NCBI GenBank assembly: GCA_012295275.1
Contig: CM022676.1
Coordinates: forward strand, 12,349,660-12,413,659
DNA from: Chrysomallon squamiferum
Lineage: Eukaryota > Mollusca > Gastropoda > Neomphalida > Peltospiridae
Direction: 5' to 3'
Length of the DNA stretch: 64,000 nt
Part shown: piece after piece, positions 25,255 through 37,600 of the stretch
Numbering within the stretch: position 1 is the stretch's first letter
Layout: every line of letters begins with the position of its first letter
Notes under the pieces: model-generated
Seen by the model: only the letters and a program-made list of their open reading frames with translations
What the model was told of the DNA's origin: nothing
The model's database searches: none
Program-made: the position numbers and the translations under genes

Positions 25255-28200
25255 CTAAGAAGGAAAAAAATAAGCAACATACTATATAGAAATTAATGTT
25301 GGCAAAAACAGAGAGAATGAGAATACTTAATTAAAATAATACTATAACTAAAGAAAAATGGAGGTATATCAGTATATAGCTGAAAAAAATAAACATAGCA
25401 AAAAGGGTTACAGATAAAATGATAATATATATATTTTAATCTGACATTTGAATTAATGATAAAATATATTTCAATCACTGTACAGTAGGAATTCACTAAC
25501 AGAAAAAAGTAGTAGCATAAACTTGATAAAGAGATACAAAATCCTCAGTGAGATTAAACAGATACATCCAACCAACATGCTGAAACTAAAATAGTTTAGA
25601 AAACCAAAATCTAAAGATAATCTACAAACAACAAAACAATAAAAACACCCTTAATAAACAACAAACATCACTCTTTATTTTCTGAACTCTAATTACATGC
25701 ATGAAATGTTATTGTCCTCAACAGGAGAAAAAAAAAACAAAAAACAAAACAAAACAAAACGGTTACTGGAAGAAACTGAGGAATGAGTTCTACTGTTAGC
25801 TGAGTTGCAAGTTCTCTGGTAATGTCCATTACTCCACCTCTAGTTGTGTTTCTATTAAGATCATTGCCATACTTTGTCAGAAATCTAAGAAAATCAGAGT
25901 GAAAATAAAATAAACAAGCAAGTTCTCTGAAAATATTTTACCATTCAAACTGACGAGTACTCAGGCATGATTCAAGTGAGTGTCTCAGTAAGTTTAGTTG
26001 TTTATATTTGTTAATAGTGACATGTAGGGGTTTATGCATACAGATACAGTGTATAGTTAGAAAATCTAAATAAATATGATCCAAAAAAACAAAGGCACTG
26101 ATTATTCTTATTATTATTATTAGTAGTAGTAGTAGTAAGAGTTTTAATGTTCATCTTCCAAATCTTATCTCAGGAATATGATTTAAAATGTTGAAAACAA
26201 CTGAAACACGTATTTATCTGTAAATATGCATCCCAATTCTGTTTTAGTTGATATTTTAAGGACCAGATTTTCTTTTAGATATAAAATGTAACCAGTTTAT
26301 TTATCAATTTTTCAAAAAAGCTCTTCTGAATTAAGACTGTAGTTTCATTTTTGTTTGTACAGAAGAACAGAACAAGGTTTTACATTTCCAACCAATTCTG
26401 TAATCTGACAGACTGTGAACTAATTGATGTGCCTGACAGAGAGATTATCTGCAACAGAGATGCAGTTTTAGGTGGTCATAAAACAGAAAATTTGAAAACA
26501 CAACATTAATCAATCTGACTGTATTTTCATGCAATGAAGAAGTTGAAACAAAATCAATAAAATGGGCTGTGAATGTTTTGTATTTAGCTACCAACACCTA
26601 ACATGCAAAACATACACAAAGTAAAAAGTATCTCACATCAGGAAACAAACTGAGCAATCTGAGTGAATGTTGCCTGCAGCACCTGGAACAAATAAAAACA
26701 CCTTTTGTGTTATTTAACTGTGTAGTAATACTGCTTTAAACTGTTTTCAGTTTGTTGTGAGACAAATGTGAGACAAATATTAGCTTTACTTCATAAACAA
26801 GTCATAAATCTAGAATGAAAACATTTTCTGTGCAACAAAAGCATACATTCAAAATACATTCTTTACATCAAACAAGATTTTAAAAGTTCCACTTTACAAA
26901 ACAAGATTTTAAAAGTTCCACTATTTAAATTTCAAACAGTTCTTTTACACTGCTCCTTGAAAAATAAAAAAATCTTGAACACTTTTTAATATAGTTTTTC
27001 TATATAACTTTATAACTTTACATTGATCAGATAACAGCAACAGATATTTTAAAAGTGTCTGTTTCTTTCTCTATGCTAGAAAGTGAGATATTGTAGTAGT
27101 TAAATTTAATTGGATGTGATTTCTAAGTGTAAAAGTAATAATATTCACAACAGATTTTGTATCTGTTAGAGGATGAGTTATTACAATATTTACATGGGTG
27201 AAACTTCATGTTAATTCATGAGTTACAATAGCAATTTATGAAGCTGGTCATATTTGGTAACACTACCAGTCTACAAATACTTAAACTTTGTGTAAATAAT
27301 ATTAATCATGTACCAAAAACCAAACTAATCAGAGTTATTACTGCAAATGTTATTAATAGACAACAAGGACAATAAGATAGTTTGAGATGCATCATTTTCA
27401 GTTTTTATAACTGGACTGATATGATAGTTAAAAATGCCTAAGTCTAGCTGATTGTATTGTTAGTTTGTTATAGGACTGTAATGTACATTTTCTATTCTCT
27501 GTCGCTTTTGCTATAATAAAATGTGACCTTTGATGGACAAATCGTGTCAAATAGATGTCCAAATGTTATCTGCATCCCTCATAACAAGCCAGCTTAATTA
27601 TTCTCAGATACAATTTGCAGTTAGTAATATTAACAAATATCGTAAATTACAATTTTAATATTTAATGTAATCACAAAAAATCTGATACATATCTATAATA
27701 ATAATTATTATTATTATTATTTTATTTTTATTTTTTATTTTTTTATTAACAGGAATAAAGTATGGAGTAAAATGTATAATATATCAAAACCAGTCGATGC
27801 TGACTCAGTAAAGATAATTATTACATCTATTTATTTCACAGTGTTTTAGTATCATTATCAAAGTTCAAAACTGAACTGAAGATTATTTTTAATTATATTC
27901 ACCATTATCATTCTATTTAATGTGATCCTTCTATGTACATGATTTCAGTTTTGCCTCTGTTTTGTGTGAAACACAAGATGGAATAAAACATTGTCACAGA
28001 AAAAAATTCTAAATACAATCTATTACTTAAATAATTACAAGCTTGTTAAAGGAAGGAGTGGAGTACACACATGTATATATGTATACAAACACTTACTGAC
28101 TGACTGTGTTGTTTCTGCTGTTGTAAATTCTATTACAATACATTAAAATATTTAAAAATGTACACAATTTTTAATCTATAGGAAAACTATCAACAAACAG

Positions 28201-31200
28201 AAAAATAAGTAAAAAAGTATGCTAACTTTAAAAACAAAAACAAATAAAAATATAAATCTAAGAATGACATTTCAAAGTAATTTTGAGTCAATGTCCTAAA
28301 AAAAAAAAAAAAAAGAAATCTGGGCTTCATGCTTTGTTAAAATTAACTTTTGTATTTAACAGTAACATCACGTATATAGGAAACATTTTGTATAGTAATA
28401 ACTACACCAGCCATGATATAGAACTTTAAACAGAGGTCTGAGTAAAGACTGTTATATTCAGCAAGATAAACTGTATGATCTTAATATTTTAAAACAGCCC
28501 AAAACTTAGTAGCAAGCAGCTAAATATGCCACAGCATTAATTATAAGTCTGAGTCTGTGACCAATACAAGCATGCTTTAACACATATATGAAGGGAAAGC
28601 ATAGCTAAAAATTACCCACATCCAATGATTAGCAATACTGAATTGTATTATTGTAAATAAAGCTAATTTAAATAGGATATTTTGTAGTTAGTAACTTTAA
28701 CAAGTGTATTAAAGTACAAGTTTAATGTAATAACAAAATTCAGATTTTTATGTTAGGAGGGGATGAGACACAACAGTATGTAAGACTCCAACCAAATAAC
28801 AGTTATTTAGTCAACCAATAAATACACATTAATATATTGATATACAATTACCTATTAATATAATAATATTAACTAATATCATACCTAAATAGTAAAGTAA
28901 TATTAAAAATTACGTAAATTTTGAAACTGGACTTCATCTGAAACATTATACATTCATTACCAATACCAATATTATAATTATAATAATTATTAGTAGTAAA
29001 ATTACATTAATGATTTTGCATTAGAAGATTTTAGATTTTTTATTATTAAGTACAGCTGAAGGTGAACAGAGGTTATGTGAATGATTAGCACAGGGTCAGG
29101 GGAGAAATGGGATGTATGTAACTTACTGCTTGATGGTGTTGTTCCTACTGTTGTTGTTGATTCTAATATAAACACATTAAAATAAATAAAATAAGAAATG
29201 CATAGGAATTAAGACCAAATTGGATGGTAAAAACAAGCGAAACAGAGATAATACATTTTAAAAAATAAAAATAAAAATATCCAACAAATAATAATATTAA
29301 CAATATCTCATTAAAACATTCACTACAGCACATTCCACAACAAAACACATGGACAGCATATATATATATTTTGATAAAACTCTTCATATATAAAAACCAG
29401 ATATATAATAGTAATAACGATGCTCTATCATCTATTGGTGAAAAAACCAGAAAGAATGAAAGAGAAAATAAATTAGTTTTGAAGTTTTTCACAATTTTAG
29501 TTAATATATTATTAATCTGTCATAGAAGTTCTTACATTATATTCAAAACTGTTAAAAAGTGTTTATAAAAGGTTTTACAGTATAATAAAACAGTACATTT
29601 GTATTTATCTCTCTGTGTGTGTATGTGTGTGTGATGTGTGTGTGTGTGTGAATGAGAGAGAGACAGGCATTAAGCTGTACATTTCTCTATGTTAATAAGC
29701 ATATTACTCAATGTGGAAGTAAAACAATGAAGAATGTCATTAAGTGTACTGAGCTGAAGCAAATAAAAAGTTTGGAATAAAAAACAAATTAAATTTGAAA
29801 CTGCTTCATTTGTTTATAATTTGATTTTCACATCAATAGTAGTAATATGTTTTGTTTTCTGATGATCAACATTATTGTAATTCTGTCTGGTAGGATGTTG
29901 GCTCTCTGCTGTATTGTTGCTCACATCAGTTTTATTCAGTGAATCAGTGACTGACTGTTGACAAACTTCAGATTTTGTGAGTTCTTCACAGACATCTTTA
30001 CTGACTGGTTGATTTGCAGGTTTTACATTTGTCTGATTATATGAGTAATCTTCAGAACTTTCATTATCTTCATCACTTCCATGGTTACCAGACATACTGT
30101 GTAAAGATTCATTAGCAATCCTATCTTTGACAGACTGTGAAGTTTCATCTTCAGTGTCAGTGTTCTCTTGAATGTTACAATTATCTTCTGCTTTGATATC
30201 AACAGATGCTTCAGTTTGAGACTTTTCAATGTTTATTTTACTGTTCAGTTCAACATTTTCAGTTTTATTTGTTTTCTTTGTGCTTTGGTTTCTTAGTGAT
30301 ATCAGACAGCATGTTATGATTATACAAAGACCTGTGACACTGATAACTGTAATCAGGATAATACAAACTAAATTACAAGAAGAACCTGTTCTTGATGTTG
30401 TGGAATTTTGTCCTCCTCCTAAAAACCAAAAACTGCAGTTTAGGCTGATCATTCATCATTTCTTTGTTTGCTTGTCATTTTAATTAATGCAAACAGCAGT
30501 AAGTAAGTAAACAAAATCAGACTGTTTAACAAATTAATGTCAAATCTAAAATTTTAAAACCTAATTAATCTCAATACATTAAAGACAAAAATAATGTGAA
30601 TTTATTCCTTCTGTTGTAGAAATGTTTTGAAGTAATATCCATTAACAACTTACTTAAGAAAATAAATAAATAAATCTTTCTTTTTCAAGTTTCTGAAATA
30701 CACTGTATCAAAAAAAATTTAGACAATATTTTGTCCACGTTTTTGATGCCCATGACTTTAAACAAATGTTGTTTTCATCAGAATCACTTTCAGAGGAAAG
30801 TGAAAAGAATTAACAAAAACAATTGACCAGTCAGTCACTGTATATGAGTTCTAAAAATACATTCCTCTGCACTGATATAAATATTTGTTATCTTCATCTA
30901 AAACTGAATGTTAATATAAAAAGAACATTTCCCCCTCAGTATCATGTATATCTGAAAATGTTGGAATATTTTAGGTAATTTCATTGCATTACATACTTTA
31001 AGAATAAACCAGTGACTAATTTTAAAGAAAAATAAACAATCTATAAATTATTTATACTAGTGCAAAATATGCTTTAAAAAACAAATTCATGCAAATATTA
31101 TTCACTGGAACAAGGGAATGAAAACAATGTGCAAATGTACAACCTTTTGTTGAGTATCAATATAAAAATGTTATCATCTTAAATAATAAAAAATATGAAT

Positions 31201-34200
31201 TCTATAATGAACTGAGTAAAAACTGTAGTATTCAATAATTAAAAAAAACCCCTAAATTTCACCATTTTCTTCCTGTACAAACATATACATATACTGTATT
31301 AACATTTTCTATATATAGTCAAACCAAAACAAGTGATCTATTTGTAACAATAAAACTTTAGAAAGATTTGCAGATAGAAAAGATTTTTGTTTAGCCAATT
31401 TTTATGGTATGCAAAAGAACTTGCTTTTTTATTTCTTTTTTTATCTTTTTTTTGTGCAGATGAAACATATCTATAGAATGAAAGTTGTAAGTAAAACAAT
31501 TTATCTTCAGCTTAATTATAGCAAATGCCAGAGCTGAACTTGAAACCATCATCTTTAAAAATGATCAACTGCTAACTAGGTTTTGATATTTTTTTATATA
31601 CAGCATCATAATAACATCAGTAAATTCAAATAATACTGTATTCTCACTGACATTTTCTGGTTTACTGTAAACTCTAACCATAGGTGAATTATATGCATCC
31701 CAAGATAATTATTCAAATTTCTTCTGACAAAATCAATATAGTAAATATTAAAACTGGATACTTCAGTTAACTAAATTTTGAGTTACAGTATATAACATAT
31801 TAAGAAAATTAATAACCATTTTTCATCCATATAAATTTAACTGAAATTTCTAAGAACATACAGTATATCTGCAGTATTTTCTCTTTTTTCTAATATTTTC
31901 TAATGATTTTCTCTGATATTTCTAAGATGTGACTGATATTTGAAATTCAGAATAAATTAAATAATAATTGTTTTTTAAAATGGTTTTCTTACCTGGAAAA
32001 TATATCAGTGGACTACCCTCAGGAACAAGTGGACCATCAGGAAGTGAAATGTGAGAAATTGAAACACCAATTCTCAAAAGCTTTCCTGAAAAAATGTCTG
32101 GTACTGTGTTAAACTGTAAAGAGCAGGTTGTCTTTACATCATCTGGTATACAAGAAGTTCCATCAGTGTAAAGATTAGTTAGCTCTTTAGGTATGTCTTG
32201 TTTTGACCCACTTGACATCTCCTACAAAGAATAAATCATTTTGAGGCTCAATTAAATGATAAAAAATAATACAAATAAAACAAAACAAACAAAAAGCAAT
32301 CAATGGTGACAAAAGAAATATACTAACTGTGTAAGTCCAAGTACACTGAGCTGCTTCGTATGTACAGACTCCAACAACTGATGCATTTAAGGACTGACTG
32401 TTGTTCTCTATCTTTAGCAGTTCATTAGTAACAACTGAAAAGTTAGCTGAAAAACAAGAATTAACCTAAAGTATTTAGAAGAAATCTATTTTAAATATAT
32501 ATAGAAAATGTTATGATTTCTTAATTAAAATACTAATGTGTTCTTAAAATCTAATGTGTGGTGGCATTATGTCAACATTAAATATTAGAAAACATAATGC
32601 CACTAAAAAAATTAAAAGTAAAGCTCAAATTATCATAGAACTATATGGAATTTATTATTATAATAGTTGTAGACATACTTCAAGTAGAAGCAATTCTTAC
32701 TAATATTTTATTAGTAAGGACATTCTTCAAATTTCTTTACTGCTGTGGAAAAACAATAGGAAATGAACAATATAAAACTAATATCAGAAAATATGAATGT
32801 AAGATTTTAAATTTTTTTTTTAAGGATTGTTTTTATACTAATAATACATTTATATACTGCTGTGCTTATTGTTTTATTTAAAACATAAAATAGAGATCTA
32901 TAGAAATTACAAGCCTTGAAATGATTGGGTGCAAGTAACTAAAAATGCAACTACATTACTATGTCAGAGGCAATCATCTGTTTCTGTAATTCATAAATCA
33001 CCTTTTTTTATACATCCTATATAAGCAAGGTGCCTCATGAGCTGGCTTGGATATGAAAAATTAAAATGGGCTTTTAGGAATAAATAATTTGTAAAGATGA
33101 ACACTGATCAGTTATGCTGGGATAAGGTCACAATGAAGTTAAAGGAAAGATTTTTATAATAATATTGTATTTTGCATGTATATCCATATAAATTTTTTTT
33201 TTTTTTTTAAAAAGAATATGTTTATCATACATCATAAAGCAATAACAACATATTTATCTATGAAACATATGTTAGATACAAACATACCCGTAAGTGTAAT
33301 ATTTATTGAGCCAAGAACTGATCCAGAATCTCCATCACCACACTTCCATAATCCAAAATCAACACTAGAATCAATTTTTTCAACAGTTATTGTGTATGAA
33401 TCTGCTGTGGATCCAGCTGCTGAGTATCCAGGGAAAGATGATACGCATTTTGTGAAGTCAAAAGAATCATCACACTGAACAACACCAGATGAATCCGGAC
33501 GATTAAACTCAAGAGGACCAACTATGCTGCCACTTACTACATGGCAGGTGATGTTCAGAGGATCGTCCTTCACTAACTTTTCCTCTGGAGAGTGTTGTTG
33601 TTGTCCTACCTATTTATAATAAACAGAAACAGTCCCATTGGAAAATTTAATCTAAACACTTTTTAATAAGGTAAATAAAATTAATATTTTGACATTCATG
33701 ATATGTTGATTCCATGTGGAATTTATAATAGATTAAAATTAAAAGAAAGAATTAGTCATTCAAAAAAAAATTAAATAATGATTTTTTGGAGGATATAAGG
33801 CACTGTTATAGTTCTGTGTAATGACTGATAACAAATTTTAATAAGACTACAACTAATACTTCCAGTTGTTAACAACACTTATTATTCTTTGGTAATACAA
33901 CTGAAAAAAGTGTTCATGTTTGTATACATATTTGTGTCTCTCTGGTGTATAAGTGTATAGATGTATGTCCGTACATGTACAGAGAGACAGTTGTAAACAG
34001 CACAACCTAAACAATTATTAAATTTTCTTCAACATCTTGTCTAAATATACATCTATGTATGTAGAAACTCATCATTGTAACTGTCTATGTGGTTCTTGAA
34101 AACTATACATATACTTTATATATCCAAAATGCTCCAACTATCACTAGACTATGAAAATGAATATGTAATATTATCACTAATAAATAAGACTTTTTTTTTT

Positions 34201-34396
34201 TACCAGTAACTGACTGTTTAAAAAAACTGATAATCTACTAATAGTAATTTCTTAATGTTATTTCCAATAACGTTTAGGAAAGTTAAGAAATTTTCACTAG
34301 TCATTTTCTAATGCCAGTAATTACATTACCTTCAGAAGTTGTCAGCAAAATGACAAACACAGAAAGAATGAAAACACAGTTTATCTGTACACCCAT
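24608..34396 (-). CDS. Gene A: single-pass Ig-domain receptor with alternative 3' terminal exons
   Basis: Coding exons are 34330..34396 (signal), 33288..33605 (V-like Ig), 32328..32446 and 31993..32221 (second Cys-rich domain). They are followed either by terminal exon 29814..30418 or by mini-exons 29127..29162 and 28097..28129 plus terminal exon 24608..25254. I summed the lengths. The proximal form has 1338 coding nt (445 residues plus stop). The distal form has 1449 nt (482 residues plus stop), or 1380 nt without the mini-exons. All are multiples of three. Both terminal exons carry a membrane helix and different cytoplasmic tails. The likely role is a cell-surface recognition or adhesion receptor. 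The extracellular architecture is short (two domains) and I do not recognise a named orthologue. Confidence 0.8.
25255..28096. other. Gene A intron, nothing further seen
   Basis: AT-rich sequence with poly-A/T tracts, an AAAAC run (25736-25760), a TAG run (26120-26137) and a short direct duplication AAACAAGATTTTAAAAGTTC at about 26871 and 26899. The frame at 25293-25496 has no splice support. Confidence 0.5.
28097..28129 (-). CDS. Gene A mini-exon 2: Thr-rich stalk segment
   Basis: A 33-nt phase 1-1 exon with acceptor GTATTGTAATAG and donor GTAAGTGT. It encodes FTTAETTQSV plus split codons. It is homologous in sequence and position to the mini-exon at 29127, so the pair probably arose by duplication. 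It would lengthen the O-glycosylatable stalk ahead of the distal membrane exon and can be skipped without a frame change. Confidence 0.7.
29127..29162 (-). CDS. Gene A mini-exon 1: Thr-rich stalk segment
   Basis: A 36-nt phase 1-1 exon with an acceptor ending TATATTAG and donor GTAAGTTAC. It encodes STTTVGTTPSS plus split codons. It resembles mini-exon 2 (both begin AAT..ACAACA and end in TCA-rich sequence before an identical GTAAGT). It lies downstream of the proximal terminal exon, so it can only be used when that exon is skipped. Confidence 0.7.
29814..30418 (-). CDS. Gene A proximal terminal exon: membrane helix and cytoplasmic tail
   Basis: Acceptor TTTTTGGTTTTTAG, phase 1, stop TAA at 29814. 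It starts GGGQNSTTSRTGSS (short stalk), then the helix LVCIILITVISVTGLCIIIT and CCLISLRNQSTKK (stop-transfer). A tail of about 150 residues follows, rich in Asn, Ser, Asp and Glu, with tyrosines in SSEDYSYNQTNV and RQNYNNVDHQ. YNNV fits a YxN SH2-binding pattern. The tail shares no obvious sequence with the distal tail, so isoform choice would change signalling but keep the ectodomain. Confidence 0.85.
31993..32221 (-). CDS. Gene A exon: second part of the second ectodomain
   Basis: Phase 0 in, phase 1 out, donor GTAAGAAAACC. The acceptor is a NAGNAG pair (TAGGAG). Starting at 32221 adds one Glu; starting at 32218 omits it. It encodes MSSGSKQDIPKELTNLYTDG, with Cys in TSCIPDD and TTCSLQF, and ends SPLIYFPG. 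Together with exon 32328..32446 it makes a domain of about 115 residues with four Cys. An Ig fold is plausible but not certain. Confidence 0.8.
32328..32446 (-). CDS. Gene A exon: first part of the second ectodomain
   Basis: A 119-nt exon, phase 1 in and phase 0 out, with acceptor CTTGTTTTTCAG and donor GTTAGTATA. It encodes NFSVVTNELLKIENNSQSLN, then ASVVGVCTYEAAQCTWTYT. The C-x6-C-x-W arrangement may supply the first Ig cysteine and core tryptophan. Potential N-glycosylation sites are NFS, NNS and NAS. This is the only non-phase-1 junction in the gene and splits one domain. Confidence 0.8.
32447..33287. other. Gene A intron
   Basis: AT-rich intron between the first and second ectodomain. 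The frame at 32645-32881 has no support. Confidence 0.6.
33288..33605 (-). CDS. Gene A exon: V-like Ig domain
   Basis: A 318-nt phase 1-1 exon. Tandem acceptors (ATAGGTAG) are present, and only the inner AG (exon start 33605) keeps the frame with the signal exon. The donor is GTATGTTTG. The product starts GQQQHSPEEKLVKDD. Ig hallmarks are PLNITC for strand B and VDFGLWKC for strand F (the DxGxYxC equivalent with Trp for Tyr). Two extra Cys lie in VVQCDDSFDFTKC. A potential N-glycosylation site lies at NIT. The LEFNR...VVQC...YTITVEKI...WKC order matches the first Ig domain of gene B. Confidence 0.85.
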
Positions 34397-34425
34397 TTAA
34401 TTCTGTTAGGCAATAAATATCACTT
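34330..34425 (-). CDS. Gene A exon: start codon and signal peptide
   Basis: Acceptor CTATTTTTCTCTTTCAG at 34426, then a 29-nt leader. The ATG is at 34396 (ATTAAATGGG) and the exon runs 22 codons plus one base to donor GTAATG at 34329. It encodes MGVQINCVF, then ILSVFVILLTTSE, a typical signal peptide (short polar start, hydrophobic core, small residues before the probable cleavage site). The coding part is 34330..34396 and the rest is 5'UTR. Confidence 0.85.
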
Positions 34426-35699
34426 CTGAAAGAGAAAAATAGAAATTTTTAAATATTAATTTCAAATTAAGAAACATTTTTAAAAACTTATCTTATATCT
34501 GCCAAATAATTAATTAAAAAAAAAAAGGATCAAAGTTGCATGTATAAAAAGATCAATTTTAAATTTTGACCATTGAAATAATCCAGCATGCCACCTATAT
34601 TTTAACATAACATATTTAATTTAAAATTAGATACTGTTTGTTTATAAATAAGTTTATAAAACTATAAATACTTTTTAAATAAATATAGGCCAACCTAGCT
34701 GCATCTTAACAGGAAATCATGGATTGGGAATAAATGCTTTTTAGAAAATTCTGAGGACTCCAGATATCAGAAACTGCATTGAAGACTTCTTTTTAAATTT
34801 AATGTTTTTGACTGAGAGAGGCATCCAATATTTGAATCACAATATGGATCAGTAAGTCTAATCTGTGAAACAAAGGATCTGTTATGAATTTAACAGAAAT
34901 AAACTTTTGTTTGATAACTGGAGGAAGTAACACAATCATATAGAAAAGACAATTTTAAACATTTAAGTATTTTTGTTTCCAGAGATGAAAAATATAATAA
35001 ATAAATAACTGAAATAAGTTTCAGGTAACTGATTACATATGACAAAACATGATACAGAAATAAGTAGGCTCAAAAGTTTTATACTTCTTATTACTCTATT
35101 TACATATTCACTAATAATAAATAAAAAACATTAGCTAGTGCACTGATGGCATCTAAAATGTGCAGTTTTCAAAAAATTTCTACAAGTTATATAATAATAT
35201 TTTGTTCATTTATGTCACATATTTCAAATACCCTGTTATGGAACTACCTTGTTACATATTTGAAAACCAGTACTGTCCTAAATGGTTCTTAACTACATGT
35301 ATGTTTATTATTTTATGTTAATGTGCTATTACTATTAGTAAACCTCTTGCACACTGCAGATCTTACTCTCTTTATTTACAGAAAACCTTTTCAGCTATTG
35401 CCAATCCTTGAGTAATGCCAAGTTTTCTCTACATCCTAGCTTATACTTTTATAGCAATATTTAGGCTCTACAAATTTTGTCAAACAAAAACAATTTTCTA
35501 CACATTCTTAGTAAGAATATTTTGTACAGGTCAGTATTATAAAGGTGTCTGAATTTTATTTATATCTTTAATTCTAGCTTGACTTTGATATCTTAACAGA
35601 AAATGATAAATATTGCTATAAATCAACCCCCGCTCTATTATTATATATTCTATTATGCAGCTGGGCAGTTCAACAAATACTTGTATTACATTCAGAAAG

Positions 35700-36210
35700 G
35701 TTCAAGCTAATTCTGACTGTCCTCATTTCTATAGTTGTACCCCCTGGAACTTGGCCATGAGTGAAAGGATTGTCCAGATATAGCAGGTATCACAATGAAA
35801 AGGGCCCTGAGATATCTATGAGCTGATGGGTAACCTGAAATATGTTGTGTGATGGAGCCAAAGAAACAGTCTAAATTGTTATCAGCAGCATTCTTAGAAA
35901 ACCATGAGTGCACATGACATGGAAACCTTTCATACAAGTGAAAAATGTAGATGATTTCACAAGGTATCCATTCAAATTAATAGATGGCAAAGGACCAGCC
36001 TAATTTTAACATATTCTATCATATTTAGGTTTACCATAGCCTTGTATCAAAACCTATGTTCAACTGAATTTGGGAAAACCTCCAGTAAGATCAAATTCTT
36101 CAACAGTTTCCACCTCAACACTTGTCAGAATGAAGGGAACAACCTTGATGGAAATGAGATGATTTAGCTTGAAAGCAGATCAGGAAATGATCAAAGGAAA
36201 ATATCATCAT
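35700..36210 (-). pseudogene. Possible decayed coding remnant, unidentified
   Basis: Sequence here is less AT-rich than its surroundings. The minus strand shows open stretches such as 35707-35937 (MYERFPCHVHSWFSKNAADN at the start) and, in another frame, GGFPKFS and GPLPSINLNGYLVKSST-like segments broken by stops. This looks like an old insertion that lost its frame. I do not recognise the family, and it may be non-coding. Confidence 0.3.
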
Positions 36211-37300
36211 TCTGCATCTTTCATCTAGTGGTAATCAGTGAAACAATCGTTTTGCTAAAGATGCTAAATGACTAAGTGAATAAAAAATGTTCTTTACTTA
36301 TAGGAATGTCATGGATGTTACTGCACCCACTTTCTCCTGTAATTCAAAACAAACTGATATATTCTTAATTTTGTCTTGTCTCATGTTAAGATAATTTGAA
36401 GAAGAAAAAAAATGATTATATATCTTCATATTTTCTCCTCACATAAACATTTAATTTTTTTTTAGAAGGATGTTAAAGTGACTGAGCACATTACTCTAAT
36501 TCAAACATACTAAAACAATCTCAATGCAAAAAGTCCATAAAACAATTATAATCTTAAATATTTTGTGATCAACATATCAAGGCAATCAGAATTGTTTCCT
36601 GTTACCAGTATGGATGTTTTTTCTTTAGATTTACCTTTTCATTAACTACTATTAATTCACATATCCCGAATTAACCTTGTGTGAGTATTTAATGTCATGT
36701 AAATAATACTACAGTTGTTTTCATAAAATGGGCAATCTATTCAGCGTTATAAAGTGTTTCATTTTCAATAATTACCAAAAGAACCACCTGACATTCAAAT
36801 ATGACAAACAATTTTGCTAAATTTTTGTAACATAAATTAATATATCATACAAATCATTCACTTTTGAAAACTTTTTGAAACTGTTGTCTTTAACTAATCA
36901 TTTTCAATACACATTCCACTTTAATTTTTAATTTTGAAAACTTTTAAACTGCTTCTGTAGAATCATTAACACATCCATTAAATTTGATTTTGACTTTAAA
37001 ACTAAAAGTACTTTGGTTTTCAATATAGATCAGTTATAAAAGAAATTCAATAAATAAATGAAATGTTTTACATTAACAATTTATAAATTATACTTAAAAC
37101 ATAAACAAAAATGAATTTATAATGTATTACATCTCCAAAAGTTGTAAAACATCTGCTAACAAGGCTCAGGCCGAAACTTCAAGATTATTTAATTATTTTA
37201 AGTAAACGAAAACAGTTAAAAGAAAGCAGTGAAAATAATGATGGAAATTTGAATTTATTTTGCAGTAAATACTGATGTTTTATCATATTATAAATTACAT

Positions 37301-37304
37301 AATA

Positions 37305-37348
<44 letters not shown>
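37301..37348. repeat. (AAT)n microsatellite
   Basis: An AAT run just downstream (in the sense of gene A) of the 5'UTR exon donor. Confidence 0.9.
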
Positions 37349-37380
37349 GATTAACAAATAAATAAATTTCTAAACTAAAT

Positions 37381-37458
37381 AAAACAGTTCTAATTTTATC
37401 AATTCTGCAACCGCGGGTTGCTACGAATAAAACAGTTCTAATTTTATCAATTCTGCAA
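37381..37458. repeat. 30-bp direct repeat flanking a GC-rich spacer
   Basis: AAAACAGTTCTAATTTTATC and the next ten bases (AATTCTGCAA) occur at 37381-37410 and again, identically, at 37429-37458. The 18-base spacer contains CCGCGG. It lies within 40-115 bases of the gene A first-exon donor. Confidence 0.9.
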
Positions 37459-37494
37459 TTCTTGAAATCAACCTTAAAATGTGTACAAACTTAC

Positions 37495-37600
37495 CAATTT
37501 CAGAAATCAACAAGAACGAACACTTCACTTTGTCGAATGCAGAAACTAACTGGTTGTCTAGAACAACTTCGCTACTGCAAAATATGTGACGTGTCGATAA
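37495..37600 (-). other. Gene A 5'UTR exon (upstream boundary approximate)
   Basis: A strong minus-strand donor (CTGAAATTG then GTAAGTTTG) ends a stretch of markedly more balanced composition (about 37495-37600) containing TTAGTTTCTGCATTCGAC and no long open frame. It suits a non-coding first exon that splices to the acceptor at 34426. The transcription start was placed near 37600 by composition only; no TATA box is obvious. Confidence 0.5.

Larger units (their letters stand above)
34426..37494. other. Gene A first intron
   Basis: AT-rich intron between the 5'UTR exon and the signal exon. It holds a less AT-rich stretch at 35700-36200 (listed separately) and an AAT microsatellite at 37301-37348. 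Confidence 0.5.

Noticed and set aside
24951-25289. Plus-strand 112-codon frame
   Set aside because: Shadow of the minus-strand gene A terminal exon, which has splice sites and a membrane helix.
30648-30694. Minus-strand exon-like segment (TATTTCAG ... GTAAGTTG) in a gene A intron
   Set aside because: Open only in phase 2, incompatible with the phase-1 neighbours.
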